From: Clostridiales bacterium
GTDB taxonomy: Bacteria; Bacillota; Clostridia; Oscillospirales; Oscillospiraceae
Length of the DNA: 16,210 nucleotides
Direction of reading: 5' to 3'
NCBI GenBank assembly: GCA_019421525.1
Contig: JAHZFC010000009.1
Coordinates: forward strand, 11,341-27,550
The notes beneath the pieces are model-generated. The model ran no database searches, was not told the DNA's origin, and worked only from the letters and a program-made list of their open reading frames with translations. A program made the translations under genes and the position numbers. This document shows, piece by piece, positions 7,640 to 14,325 of this stretch (within the stretch, counting starts at the first letter, position 1; the number at the start of each line of letters is the position of its first letter).

Positions 7640-8407
7640 CTACTCATCCGGGCCGACTTCCAGATGAATGGGGTCGTTGAACCGTACCCGCAGCTTGCCC
7701 CGCTTGATTTTAGTACTCCGGTGGTCCAGCCGGTTGGCCAGCCAAGAGCCCAGGGTCTGGAAGAGGATCACTAGGATGACGATGAGCACGGTGGCGATGA
7801 GCATCACCGCGTAGTTGTACCGGTTGTAGCCGTAGTTGATGGCGATCCGGCCCAGGCCGCCGCCTCCGATGGCCCCCGCCATGGCCCCGTAGCTGAGGAT
7901 GGTGATCAGCGAGGTGGTGAACCCGGAGATCAGGGAGGGCAGGCACTCGGGGAGCATCACTTTCCAGATGATCTGGAACGGAGTGCAGCCCATGGCCTGG
8001 GCCGCCTCGATCACCCCGTGGTCCATATCTCGCAGGGAGGTCTCCACCAGACGGGCCACGAAGGGGAAAGCCGCCACCACTAGGGGCGGGATGGAGGCGG
8101 GGGTGCCGATCCGCGTGCCCAGAAGGAGGTAGCTCAAGGGCAGCACGAACAGCATCAGGATGAGGAAGGGCACAGAACGCAGCACATTGATGACAAAATT
8201 GAGCAGCTTCATGACAGGGGAGGGCAGGGGGCGCACCCCATTTTTCTCCCCCGCCACCAGCAGCACGCCCAGGATCAGGCCCAGGATGCAGGCCGCCGCC
8301 GTGGCGATCACGGTGGAGTAGAGGGTCTCCCAGATGCCGAGAAGGAACTCTTCAAAATACCTTGGATTGGCAAAGACCTCCGCCATATCCTCCATGAATT
8401 TAGCCAT
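7640..8407 (-). CDS. metI: methionine ABC transporter permease
   Basis: The 255-residue membrane subunit of the methionine importer. Hydrophobic segments are visible near residues 24-52, 66-97, 108-122, 157-180 and 200-224, with the EAA coupling loop EAAQAMGCTPFQIIWKVMLPE at about 134-154 that docks on MetN. NVLRSVPFLILM and the glycine-rich AIGGGGLGRIAINYGY stretch are family hallmarks. The start ATG overlaps the metN stop by 8 bases (ATGGCTAA), indicating translational coupling; a GGAGG lies 12 bases before it. An in-frame ATG four codons later is an alternative start. The protein is some 30 residues longer than common MetI, because of a basic and then acidic tail (residues 226-255) absent from typical members. 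Confidence 0.95.
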   Translation of the reverse strand: MAKFMEDMAEVFANPRYFEEFLLGIWETLYSTVIATAAACILGLILGVLLVAGEKNGVRPLPSPVMKLLNFVINVLRSVPFLILMLFVLPLSYLLLGTRIGTPASIPPLVVAAFPFVARLVETSLRDMDHGVIEAAQAMGCTPFQIIWKVMLPECLPSLISGFTTSLITILSYGAMAGAIGGGGLGRIAINYGYNRYNYAVMLIATVLIVILVILFQTLGSWLANRLDHRSTKIKRGKLRVRFNDPIHLEVGPDE

Positions 8408-9404
8408 GGTAGTCGTGCACCTCCTCCACTGTCACATTGGGCTGGTTTTTGATGTAATTCATAGCCCTGGCGATCTGCTCGGGGTCGTCGGGCAGGCCCA
8501 GCAGCATGGTGCCGAAGGCCTGGCCGTTGACGTTGCGGGTGTCCGCCCCCAGGATGTTGGCCTTCACCCCGCAGTCGATGGCCAGGGAGGCGATAAGGGG
8601 CTCGTAGGACGAGCCGCCGTTGAAGGCGATGCGGATGACGTTGGCCGCTCTCAGTTGGTCGATGACCACCCCGTCGGGATAGACCAGGCGGCGGCCCGCC
8701 TCGGTCTTGGGGTTGGAAAAGACCTCCTCCACCGTCCCCGTCTCCTGGAGCACCCCGTGGTCCAGGATGGCCACATGGGAGCAGATCTCCTCCACCACCG
8801 CCATCTCGTGGGTGATCACCACCACGGTGATGCCCAGCCGCCGGTTGATATCCTTGATGAGGCGGAGGATGTCCCGGGTGGTCTTGGGGTCCAGGGCGGA
8901 GGTGGCCTCGTCGCACAGCAGGATCTTGGGGTCGGAGGCCAGGGCCCGGGCGATGGCGATGCGCTGCTTCTGCCCGCCGGACAGCTGGGCGGGGTAGGCG
9001 TCCGCCTTGTCGGGCAGGCCCACGATGTCCAGGTATTCCAGCGCCCGCTTTTTGGCCTCGGCGGGCTTGACCCCGGCGATCTCCATGGGGAAGCAGATGT
9101 TCTTCAAACAGGTGCGCTGCATGAGCAGGTTGAACTGCTGGAAGATCATGGCGATGGAGCGGCGCTGCAAGATGAGCTCCTTCTCCGACAGGTTGCACAG
9201 GTCCTTGCCGTCGATGACCACCTGGCCCTGGGTGGGCCGCTCCAGCAGGTTGATGCACCGCACCAGGGTGGACTTGCCCGCGCCGGACATGCCCACGATG
9301 CCGAATACATCCCCGTCCTGGATGGTCAGGTCGATATCGCTGAGGGCCTTCAGCTCCCCGTCGGCGGTGGGGAAGACCTTGGAGATATGCTTTAATTCGA
9401 TCAA
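8400..9404 (-). CDS. metN: methionine ABC transporter ATP-binding protein
   Basis: The 334-residue ATPase of the methionine importer. Seen: Walker A GMSGAGKST (38-46), Q-loop FQQFN (88-92), signature LSGGQKQR (141-148), Walker B ILLCDEATSALDP (161-173), switch His in VITHE (His199), and a C-terminal NIL domain (about 255-330) that in MetN proteins binds methionine and shuts down transport. The start is TTG at 9404, preceded by AGAGGAAG; the next in-frame ATG would remove Walker A, so TTG is needed. It is the first gene of the metNI transcript, with its own promoter and only a short leader, so no T-box or SAM riboswitch precedes it. Confidence 0.96.
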   Translation of the reverse strand: MIELKHISKVFPTADGELKALSDIDLTIQDGDVFGIVGMSGAGKSTLVRCINLLERPTQGQVVIDGKDLCNLSEKELILQRRSIAMIFQQFNLLMQRTCLKNICFPMEIAGVKPAEAKKRALEYLDIVGLPDKADAYPAQLSGGQKQRIAIARALASDPKILLCDEATSALDPKTTRDILRLIKDINRRLGITVVVITHEMAVVEEICSHVAILDHGVLQETGTVEEVFSNPKTEAGRRLVYPDGVVIDQLRAANVIRIAFNGGSSYEPLIASLAIDCGVKANILGADTRNVNGQAFGTMLLGLPDDPEQIARAMNYIKNQPNVTVEEVHDYHG

Positions 9405-9447
9405 TCAGACCACTTCCTCTGAGCAAAGACAGATCACGATATCATGG

Positions 9448-9476
9448 ATTGTATGCCAAAATCCGGGGGATGTCAA
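9448..9476 (-). promoter_or_regulatory. strong sigma-A promoter of metNI
   Basis: On the minus strand: consensus -35 TTGACA (9476-9471), 17-base spacer, -10 TACAAT (9453-9448, 5 of 6). Predicted start near 9441 gives a leader of about 37 bases, too short for a T-box. It is divergent from the yhcH-like promoter. Confidence 0.85.
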
Positions 9477-9515
9477 GGAAAGAGAAAAAGGAGGGGACGA
9501 TTTCCCGCCGGGACG

Positions 9516-9544
9516 TTGAAACCTGGCATGGGATATGGTAAACT
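9516..9544 (+). promoter_or_regulatory. promoter of the 9627-11998 operon
   Basis: TTGAAA (9516-9521), 17-base spacer, TAAACT (9539-9544). The same -10 hexamer is used by the metQ leader promoter. The start near 9551 would leave a leader of about 75 bases before the ATG at 9627. Confidence 0.65.
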
Positions 9545-9626
9545 GGGACCGAATGGAAAGGGCGCCTGTGGATGTGCCCGGCCTGGAGACATGCCCCGGA
9601 GACGACCAATAAAGGAGGACATTTTT

Positions 9627-10073
9627 ATGATCTATGACACCTTGGACCACAGAAAGCAGTACCAAAGTGTCCACCCCGGCGTGGCCGCAGCGCTGGACGC
9701 CCTGGCGGATACCGACTGGTCCGCCGTGCCCGACGGCCGCTATGAGTTGGACGGGGACAACGTGTTCATCAACGTCATGCGCTATGACACCAAGGCGGAC
9801 AACCCCACCCCGGAGCGCCATGAGAAGTACATCGACATCTTCTACCTGCTGGAGGGGGAGGAAGAGGTGGCGGTCTGCCCGGTGGAGGAGCTGGGCGAGG
9901 TGGTGGAGGCCCGGCCCGAGGGGGACATCTGGCTCCACAAGGGCACCGGGGTCCGGCTGCCCCTGGGGGGCGGGCGGTTCCTGGCCCTGTTCCCGGGGGA
10001 CGGCCACGCCCCCTCCATCGGCCCCAACGGCCCCGCCCCGGCAAGAAAGTGTGTGGCCAAGGTACGGGTATGA
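9627..10073 (+). CDS. YhcH/YjgK/YiaL family protein
   Basis: A 148-residue cytoplasmic beta-barrel protein of the YhcH/YjgK/YiaL family (E. coli YhcH, TabA, EbgC). Some members have been linked to sugar or sialic-acid metabolism and to biofilm formation; the exact chemistry is not settled. Supporting features: RYDTKADNPTPERHEKYIDI (residues 52-71), where the conserved Glu/His/Tyr of the family pocket appear, FYLLEGEEEVAVCP, and a late FPGDGHAPSIG with the conserved His. The ATG at 9627 follows AAAGGAGG with 8-base spacing; upstream in-frame ATGs have no ribosome site. Length fits the family. It overlaps the cysteine desulfurase gene by ATGA. No sugar catabolic genes are near, so the role here is unclear. 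Confidence 0.88.
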   Translation: MIYDTLDHRKQYQSVHPGVAAALDALADTDWSAVPDGRYELDGDNVFINVMRYDTKADNPTPERHEKYIDIFYLLEGEEEVAVCPVEELGEVVEARPEGDIWLHKGTGVRLPLGGGRFLALFPGDGHAPSIGPNGPAPARKCVAKVRV

Positions 10074-11209
10074 GCCAGCTTTGCTATTTTGACTACGCCG
10101 CCACCACCCCCGTCCGAGCGGAGGTCATCTCCGCCGTGGCGGCGGCCCTGGGCCGCTTCGGCAATCCCTCCTCCCGGTACCCCTACGGTGCGGAAGCGGC
10201 CAAACAGGTGAAGGAGGACCGTTCCGTGGTGGCCCAGGCCCTGGGGTGCTCCCCAGGGGAGGTGTTCTTCACCTCCTGCGGCACGGAGGGGGACAACTGG
10301 GCCATCCGGAAGGGCGTGGAGCTGGGACGGCGGCGGGGGCGGCACATCGTCACCACCGCCATCGAGCACGCCGCGGTGCTGGAGACCTGCAGGGACCTGG
10401 AGCGGCAGGGCTGTGAGGTGACCTATCTCAAGCCGGACAGGACCGGGCATATCGCTGTGGACGACCTGCGCGCCGCCCTGCGGCCGGACACCGCCCTGGT
10501 GTCCATGATGCTGGTGAACAACGAGCTGGGGACGGTGCTCCCCGTAGCGCAGTGCGTCCGGGCGGTGAAGGGGTTTGACAAAAATATCCTGTTCCACTGC
10601 GATGCGGTCCAGGGCTTTTTGAAGCTGCCTGTCTCCCTGGCCGCCCTGGGGGCGGACCTGGTGACGGTGAGCGGCCATAAGCTGGGCGCGCCCAAGGGGG
10701 TGGGCGCCCTGTATGTGAAAAAAGGGGTGCGGCTGGGGCCCCTGCTCACCGGCGGCGGCCAGGAGGAGGGGCTGCGCTCCGGCACGGAGGCTACCGCCCA
10801 GATCGCCGGCTTTGCCGCCGCCTGCCGGAGCGTCATGGCAGACACCACCCGGCTGGAGCGGACGGCGGCCATCAAGGACTACACCCTGTCCCGGATGAGG
10901 GCGGAGGTCCCCAAGCTGGAGGTCATCTCCGCCGGGGACGCCCCCCACATCTGCGCCGTCACCCTGCCGGGGTATAAGAGCGAGGTGGTGGTCCGGGTGC
11001 TGGGCGACCAGGGAGTGTGCATCTCCTCCGGCTCGGCCTGCCACAAGGGCAAGCCCAGCCACGTGTTCGCCGCCCTGGGCCTGCCCAAGCCCTGGCTGGA
11101 CGGGGCGCTGCGCGTCTCCTTCTCCCCGGACAGCACCAGGGAAGAGGCGGACCGGCTGGTGTCCGCCCTGAAGGGGGCGGCGGACAGCCTGTTCACCACT
11201 CTGTCGTGA
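10070..11209 (+). CDS. cysteine desulfurase, NifS/IscS family
   Basis: A 379-residue PLP enzyme that takes sulfur from cysteine as an enzyme persulfide for Fe-S clusters, thiolated tRNA or other cofactors. Seen: DYAATTP (8-14), FTSCGTEGDN (68-76, with Cys70 where most members have Gly), His100 in AIEHAAVL, NNELGT (150-155), HCDAVQG (Asp178), SGHKLGAPKG with the PLP lysine Lys204, RSGTE, and SSGSACHKG with the catalytic Cys324. The ATG at 10070 overlaps the stop of the upstream gene (ATGA); an ATG-like start 7 codons earlier is less good. No iscU, nifU, sufB or thiI is adjacent, so its sulfur acceptor cannot be read from context. Which subgroup (IscS, NifS or a tRNA-modifying form) is uncertain. 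Confidence 0.92.
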   Translation: MSQLCYFDYAATTPVRAEVISAVAAALGRFGNPSSRYPYGAEAAKQVKEDRSVVAQALGCSPGEVFFTSCGTEGDNWAIRKGVELGRRRGRHIVTTAIEHAAVLETCRDLERQGCEVTYLKPDRTGHIAVDDLRAALRPDTALVSMMLVNNELGTVLPVAQCVRAVKGFDKNILFHCDAVQGFLKLPVSLAALGADLVTVSGHKLGAPKGVGALYVKKGVRLGPLLTGGGQEEGLRSGTEATAQIAGFAAACRSVMADTTRLERTAAIKDYTLSRMRAEVPKLEVISAGDAPHICAVTLPGYKSEVVVRVLGDQGVCISSGSACHKGKPSHVFAALGLPKPWLDGALRVSFSPDSTREEADRLVSALKGAADSLFTTLS

Positions 11210-11245
11210 GCGTGTGACCTGATCGATGGGAAGGAGCGTGGAGGG

Positions 11246-11998
11246 ATGAGAGCGGTCATCCTGGTGGAAAACACCGCCCCGCCCGGCCTGGAGCGGGAGC
11301 ACGGCCTGTCGGTCTGCCTGGAGCACCGGGGCCGAAAGGTGCTGCTGGACGCGGGCCATAGCGGGAAGTTCGCCCGGAACGCGAAAAAGCTGGGCGTGGA
11401 CCTGTCCCGGGTGGACACGGCGGTGCTCAGCCACGGCCACTACGACCACGGCGACGGGCTGGACGTGTTTTTTGCCCTGGCGCCCAACGTCCCGGTCCGG
11501 GCCCGGCCCGCCGTCCTGGCCCCCCAGTACCATGGGGAGAGATACATCGGGCTGAAAGGGGAACTGCTGGAGAGATACCGGGACCGTTTCCTGTTGGCGG
11601 ACGGCCCCACGGACCTGGGGGATGGCCTGTACCTCGTCCCCGACGGGGTGGACCATGAACAGTCCCTGGTGGTGGACACGGACCAGGGGCTGGCGGTGTT
11701 CAACTCGTGCAGCCACGCCGGGGCGGGCCCTATCGCCAAAGACATCCTGACCCGGTTTCCGGGGAAGAGGATCGCCGCCTATGTGGGCGGGCTCCACCTG
11801 ATGGGGGCCACGGGCACCGACAGCCTGGGGGTCGCCCCGGGAATCGTCACAAACCTGGCCCACTGGCTGCTGGATGAGCTGGAGGTGGGGACGCTCTACA
11901 CCGGCCACTGCACCGGCGCGCCTGCCTTCGCCCTGCTGGAGCAGGCCGGGGGCGGGCGGGTCCGCCCGCTGACCACCGGGGCGGTGGTGGAGCTGTGA
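11246..11998 (+). CDS. metallo-beta-lactamase-fold hydrolase (MJ0301/DHPM-synthase-like)
   Basis: A 250-residue metal-dependent hydrolase. The metal motif SHGHYDHGDG (62-71) supplies HxHxDH; later ligand candidates are in NSCSHAGAG and GGLHLMG, and TGHCTGAPAF near the C-terminus. This combination and the N-terminal LVENTAPPGLEREHGLSV are typical of the archaeal-type family annotated as 7,8-dihydropterin-6-methyl-4-(beta-D-ribofuranosyl)-aminobenzene-5'-phosphate synthase. In bacteria the real substrate is generally unknown, so I do not assign one. The ATG at 11246 follows AAGGAG with 9-base spacing. It lies 36 bases after the desulfurase gene with no terminator between and is the last gene of that operon. 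Confidence 0.88.
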   Translation: MRAVILVENTAPPGLEREHGLSVCLEHRGRKVLLDAGHSGKFARNAKKLGVDLSRVDTAVLSHGHYDHGDGLDVFFALAPNVPVRARPAVLAPQYHGERYIGLKGELLERYRDRFLLADGPTDLGDGLYLVPDGVDHEQSLVVDTDQGLAVFNSCSHAGAGPIAKDILTRFPGKRIAAYVGGLHLMGATGTDSLGVAPGIVTNLAHWLLDELEVGTLYTGHCTGAPAFALLEQAGGGRVRPLTTGAVVEL

Positions 11999-12041
11999 GC
12001 CGGCGCCCTGATATGCTGTCAGTCGTGCCGGAGGCACCCTG

Positions 12042-12074
12042 GGAGCGGCTGCGGAAGCGGGCCGCTCCTTTTTT
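12042..12074 (+). terminator. first terminator after the hydrolase gene
   Basis: GGAGCGGC (12042-12049) pairs with GCCGCTCC (12061-12068) over an 11-base loop and is followed by six T. It closes the 9627-11998 operon. Confidence 0.88.
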
Positions 12075-12119
12075 GGCCGCAGACCGCTGGCATTGCCGGG
12101 CGGGTCGGCCCCTTTTTTT
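12075..12119 (+). terminator. second, back-up terminator
   Basis: GGCC and GACC (12075-12084, with a 3-base bulge) pair with GGTC and GGCC near 12103-12110, with an inner GGC/GCC pair. Seven T follow (12113-12119). It directly follows the first terminator. Confidence 0.6.
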
Positions 12120-12127
12120 AATGAGAT

Positions 12128-12185
12128 CTTAAGAAAGACTAAATTCCAAAGGCCGGGGAAAAGGGCTATACTCAGCTTAAGAAAA
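12128..12185. repeat. CTTAAGAAA direct repeat flanking a promoter
   Basis: The nonamer CTTAAGAAA occurs at 12128-12136 and 12177-12185, one copy upstream of the candidate -35 and one just downstream of the -10. Each contains the palindrome CTTAAG. The placement suggests binding sites for a regulator, perhaps the response regulator encoded downstream. Confidence 0.4.
12144..12172 (+). promoter_or_regulatory. promoter of the two-component cluster
   Basis: A good -10 TATACT (12167-12172) with a poor -35 TTCCAA (12144-12149) at 17-base spacing. A weak -35 is what an activator-dependent promoter would show. Confidence 0.55.
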
Positions 12186-12212
12186 TGCGAAAGCTGGGAG
12201 GTGTGCGTCCCT

Positions 12213-12746
12213 ATGGACATCACGCTGGAGCAGGTGGAAAAGGTGCGCAGCTGCACCGGAGCGACCTATGAAGAGGCCAAGGCGGCGCTGGAGGCTACGG
12301 GGGGCAACGTGCTGGACGCGGTGATCCTCCTGGAAAAGCAGGGAAAGACCGGCCCGGCGGGGGGCGATTATTCCACCCGGGGCGCGGGAGCGGAGCCGGA
12401 GTGGCCTGCGGGCCGCAGGCCGGTCAACTGGCGGGAGGTGCGCCGGGCCCTGAAGAGCCTTCTGGCCAACTGCCTGGCCATCTCGCTGGAGATCTGGAAG
12501 GAGGGCAGGATGACCTGTATGATCCCCCTGATCGTGGCGCTGATCTTGTGCCTGGTGGCACCTTACGCGGTGTTCGGCCTGGCCGTGGTGGGGCTGTGCT
12601 TCGGGTACACCATCCACATCAGCGGCAAGGGCACCGAGGGCTGGGGCGGCAAGGTCAACCAGGTCATGGACCAGATCGGCGATGTGGTCAGCGACGCGGT
12701 GAGCCAGCTCCGGGGAGACCGGAAGCGCAAGCGTCCAAAAAAGTGA
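12213..12746 (+). CDS. small membrane protein with UBA/TS-N-like domain (DUF4342-like)
   Basis: A 177-residue protein. Residues 3-43 (ITLEQVEKVRSCTG, YEEAKAALEATGGNVLDAV) have the three-helix UBA/EF-Ts-N pattern with the conserved Gly turn. A Gly/Pro/Glu-rich linker follows (45-70), then a basic amphipathic stretch, a hydrophobic segment (about 103-134) and a polar tail ending in KRKRPKK. This arrangement resembles clostridial DUF4342 proteins, whose role is unknown. The ATG at 12213 follows GGGAGG; an in-frame ATG 40 codons upstream lies before the promoter -10 and is rejected. It is the first gene of the cluster and 18 bases from the response regulator. A role at the membrane as a partner of the two-component system is inferred only from position. 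Confidence 0.82.
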   Translation: MDITLEQVEKVRSCTGATYEEAKAALEATGGNVLDAVILLEKQGKTGPAGGDYSTRGAGAEPEWPAGRRPVNWREVRRALKSLLANCLAISLEIWKEGRMTCMIPLIVALILCLVAPYAVFGLAVVGLCFGYTIHISGKGTEGWGGKVNQVMDQIGDVVSDAVSQLRGDRKRKRPKK

Positions 12747-12764
12747 GAGAAGAGGGAAACAGAT

Positions 12765-13457
12765 ATGGCTGACAAGATCCTGTTGGTGGAGGACGAGGAG
12801 AAGCTGGCCCGTATGGTGGAGCTGGAGCTGAAGTACGAGGGCTATGAGGTGGACAAGGCGGCCGACGGCCGCACCGGGCTGGACATGGCCCGGGCGGGGG
12901 ACTACGACCTGATCTTGCTGGACATCATGCTGCCCGCCCTCAACGGCATGGAGGTGCTCCGCCGCCTGCGGCGGGAGAGCCTGGTGCCGGTGATCATGCT
13001 CACCGCCCGGGACACGGTGATGGACAAGGTGGCCGGGCTGGACGCGGGGGCGGACGACTATATCACCAAGCCCTTCGCCATCGAGGAGCTGCTGGCCCGC
13101 ATCCGGGCCGCCCTCCGGAACAAGGCGGAGGGGAGCGCCGAGGTGCCCGGCCAGGTGGGCAAGCTCACCGCCGGACCGCTGACCATGGACGTGGACCGCC
13201 ACGAGGTGTCGGTGGACGGCCAGGAGGTGGAGCTGACCCGGCGGGAGTTCGACCTGCTGCGCTACCTGCTGGAGAACAAGGAGAAGGTGGTCACCCGGGA
13301 GGTGCTGCTGGACAACGTCTGGGGCTTCGACTTCGTGGGGGAGACCAACACGGTGGACGTATATATCCGCTTCTTGCGCTCCAAGATCGACGAGCGCTTC
13401 CACGTCAAGCTCATCCACACCGTCCGGGGTGTGGGCTATGTCATCCGGGAGGAGTGA
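12765..13457 (+). CDS. OmpR/PhoB-family response regulator
   Basis: A 230-residue DNA-binding regulator. The receiver domain (1-118) has the acidic pocket at Asp10/Glu11, the phosphorylated Asp53 in LLDIMLP, Thr80 in IMLTAR and Lys102 in TKPF. The C-terminal winged helix (about 130-230) has LTRREFDLLRYL, EKVVTREVLLDNVWG and the recognition stretch TNTVDVYIRFLRSKID, ending HTVRGVGYVIREE. All key residues are present. The ATG at 12765 follows AGAGGGAAA. It is 4 bases ahead of the flavodoxin-like gene. The partner kinase is the histidine kinase at 14578-16065, not directly adjacent. Target genes are unknown. Confidence 0.96.
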   Translation: MADKILLVEDEEKLARMVELELKYEGYEVDKAADGRTGLDMARAGDYDLILLDIMLPALNGMEVLRRLRRESLVPVIMLTARDTVMDKVAGLDAGADDYITKPFAIEELLARIRAALRNKAEGSAEVPGQVGKLTAGPLTMDVDRHEVSVDGQEVELTRREFDLLRYLLENKEKVVTREVLLDNVWGFDFVGETNTVDVYIRFLRSKIDERFHVKLIHTVRGVGYVIREE

Positions 13458-13461
13458 GGAT

Positions 13462-13974
13462 ATGAAAGTCAGCGCCATCGTCTATACCTCATCCACAGGC
13501 TATACCAGGCGGTACGCCCAGATGCTGGGGGAGCGCACCGGCCTGCCCGTCCACGACCTGCAGGGGGATGTGCTGCCCATCCAGGGCACCAAGGTGCTGT
13601 ATCTGGGCTGGCTGTTCGCCGGGGGCGTGAAGGACCTGGCCCGCGCCCGGAAAAAATGGGACGTCCGGGGAGTGTGCGCCGTGGGCATGGCCACGGAGGA
13701 AATGGCCCAGGGGGAGGGCATCCGGGACCGGAGCGGCCTGGGGGAAGTCCCCCTGTTCTACCTGCGGGGCGGATACTCCCCGGAGAAGCTCACCGGCATC
13801 TACCGGCCCATGATGTGGATGATGACCAAGAAGGTGACCAGGGAAGCGCCCAAGGATGAGGAGGAGGCCTATATGCAGCAAGTGTTCCGGGAAGGGGCGG
13901 ACTTTGTGGACGAAAAGTACCTGGAGCCGGTGCTGGCCTGGCTGGCCGAGGGCGCAGAAAAAGGGGGAAGCTGA
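13462..13974 (+). CDS. flavodoxin-like protein (Flavodoxin_5/HemG-type fold)
   Basis: A 170-residue soluble protein with an N-terminal flavodoxin fold: a beta strand (KVSAIVY) followed by the FMN phosphate loop TSSTGYTRRYA (9-19), then LYLGWLFAGGVKDL (47-60) and VCAVGMATEE (71-80) as later FMN-contact loops. Short flavodoxin-like proteins of this class serve as electron carriers or as quinone or protoporphyrinogen oxidoreductases; no specific reaction can be assigned. The C-terminal 60 residues are helical and polar with no membrane segment. The ATG at 13462 is 4 bases after the regulator stop, with GGAGGAGTGAGG as ribosome site. Its place inside a two-component operon suggests a redox function tied to the signal. 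Confidence 0.85.
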   Translation: MKVSAIVYTSSTGYTRRYAQMLGERTGLPVHDLQGDVLPIQGTKVLYLGWLFAGGVKDLARARKKWDVRGVCAVGMATEEMAQGEGIRDRSGLGEVPLFYLRGGYSPEKLTGIYRPMMWMMTKKVTREAPKDEEEAYMQQVFREGADFVDEKYLEPVLAWLAEGAEKGGS

Positions 13975-13975
13975 T

Positions 13976-14308
13976 ATGGCCATGCTGGAACGGGACCTGA
14001 CGGGGAACTTTGACGCCGTGCTGGAGCGGCTGCACGACGGAGTGCTGGGCGGCAGCGCCTCTGCCACCTATGAGGAGGGCAGCGACTACACCTCCGGGGA
14101 TGTGCGGTGCGCCGTGCGCATGTACGAGCGGTACAGCTGGTCCGGGGGCAACCGGGTGGCCCTGTCCCTGACCCTGGTGGGCCGGGGGGACCGGCTCCAT
14201 CTGGTGGCCATCACCGCCGGGGGCAGCCAGGGGATGTTCTTCAAGCTGAATACCATGGGAGAGGAGAGCTTCCTGGACACCCTGGCGGAAGTGGCCGACC
14301 GCCTGTGA
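13976..14308 (+). CDS. DUF6054-like small protein
   Basis: A 110-residue protein resembling the DUF6054 family of clostridia, function unknown. Visible features are an N-terminal helix (ERDLTGNFDAVLERLHDGV), a beta-rich middle with ASATYEEGSDY, DVRCAVRMYERYSWSGGNRV and LSLTLVGRGD, and AITAGGSQGMFFKLNTMGEE near the end. It has no signal peptide or membrane segment. The ATG at 13976 lies one base after the TGA of the flavodoxin-like gene, with AAGGGGGAAG as ribosome site. Family assignment is from memory of the pattern and moderately sure. Confidence 0.82.
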   Translation: MAMLERDLTGNFDAVLERLHDGVLGGSASATYEEGSDYTSGDVRCAVRMYERYSWSGGNRVALSLTLVGRGDRLHLVAITAGGSQGMFFKLNTMGEESFLDTLAEVADRL

Positions 14309-14325
14309 GACAGGGGGCGGGAGCC

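Noticed and set aside
9405..9441. SAM riboswitch or second T-box before metN
   Set aside because: The predicted leader is about 37 bases, too short, and no T-box or S-box conserved sequence is present.
9842..12256. 804-codon minus-strand open frame
   Set aside because: Antisense to three well-supported genes (yhcH-like, desulfurase, hydrolase); composition is that of a shadow frame with no recognisable domain.
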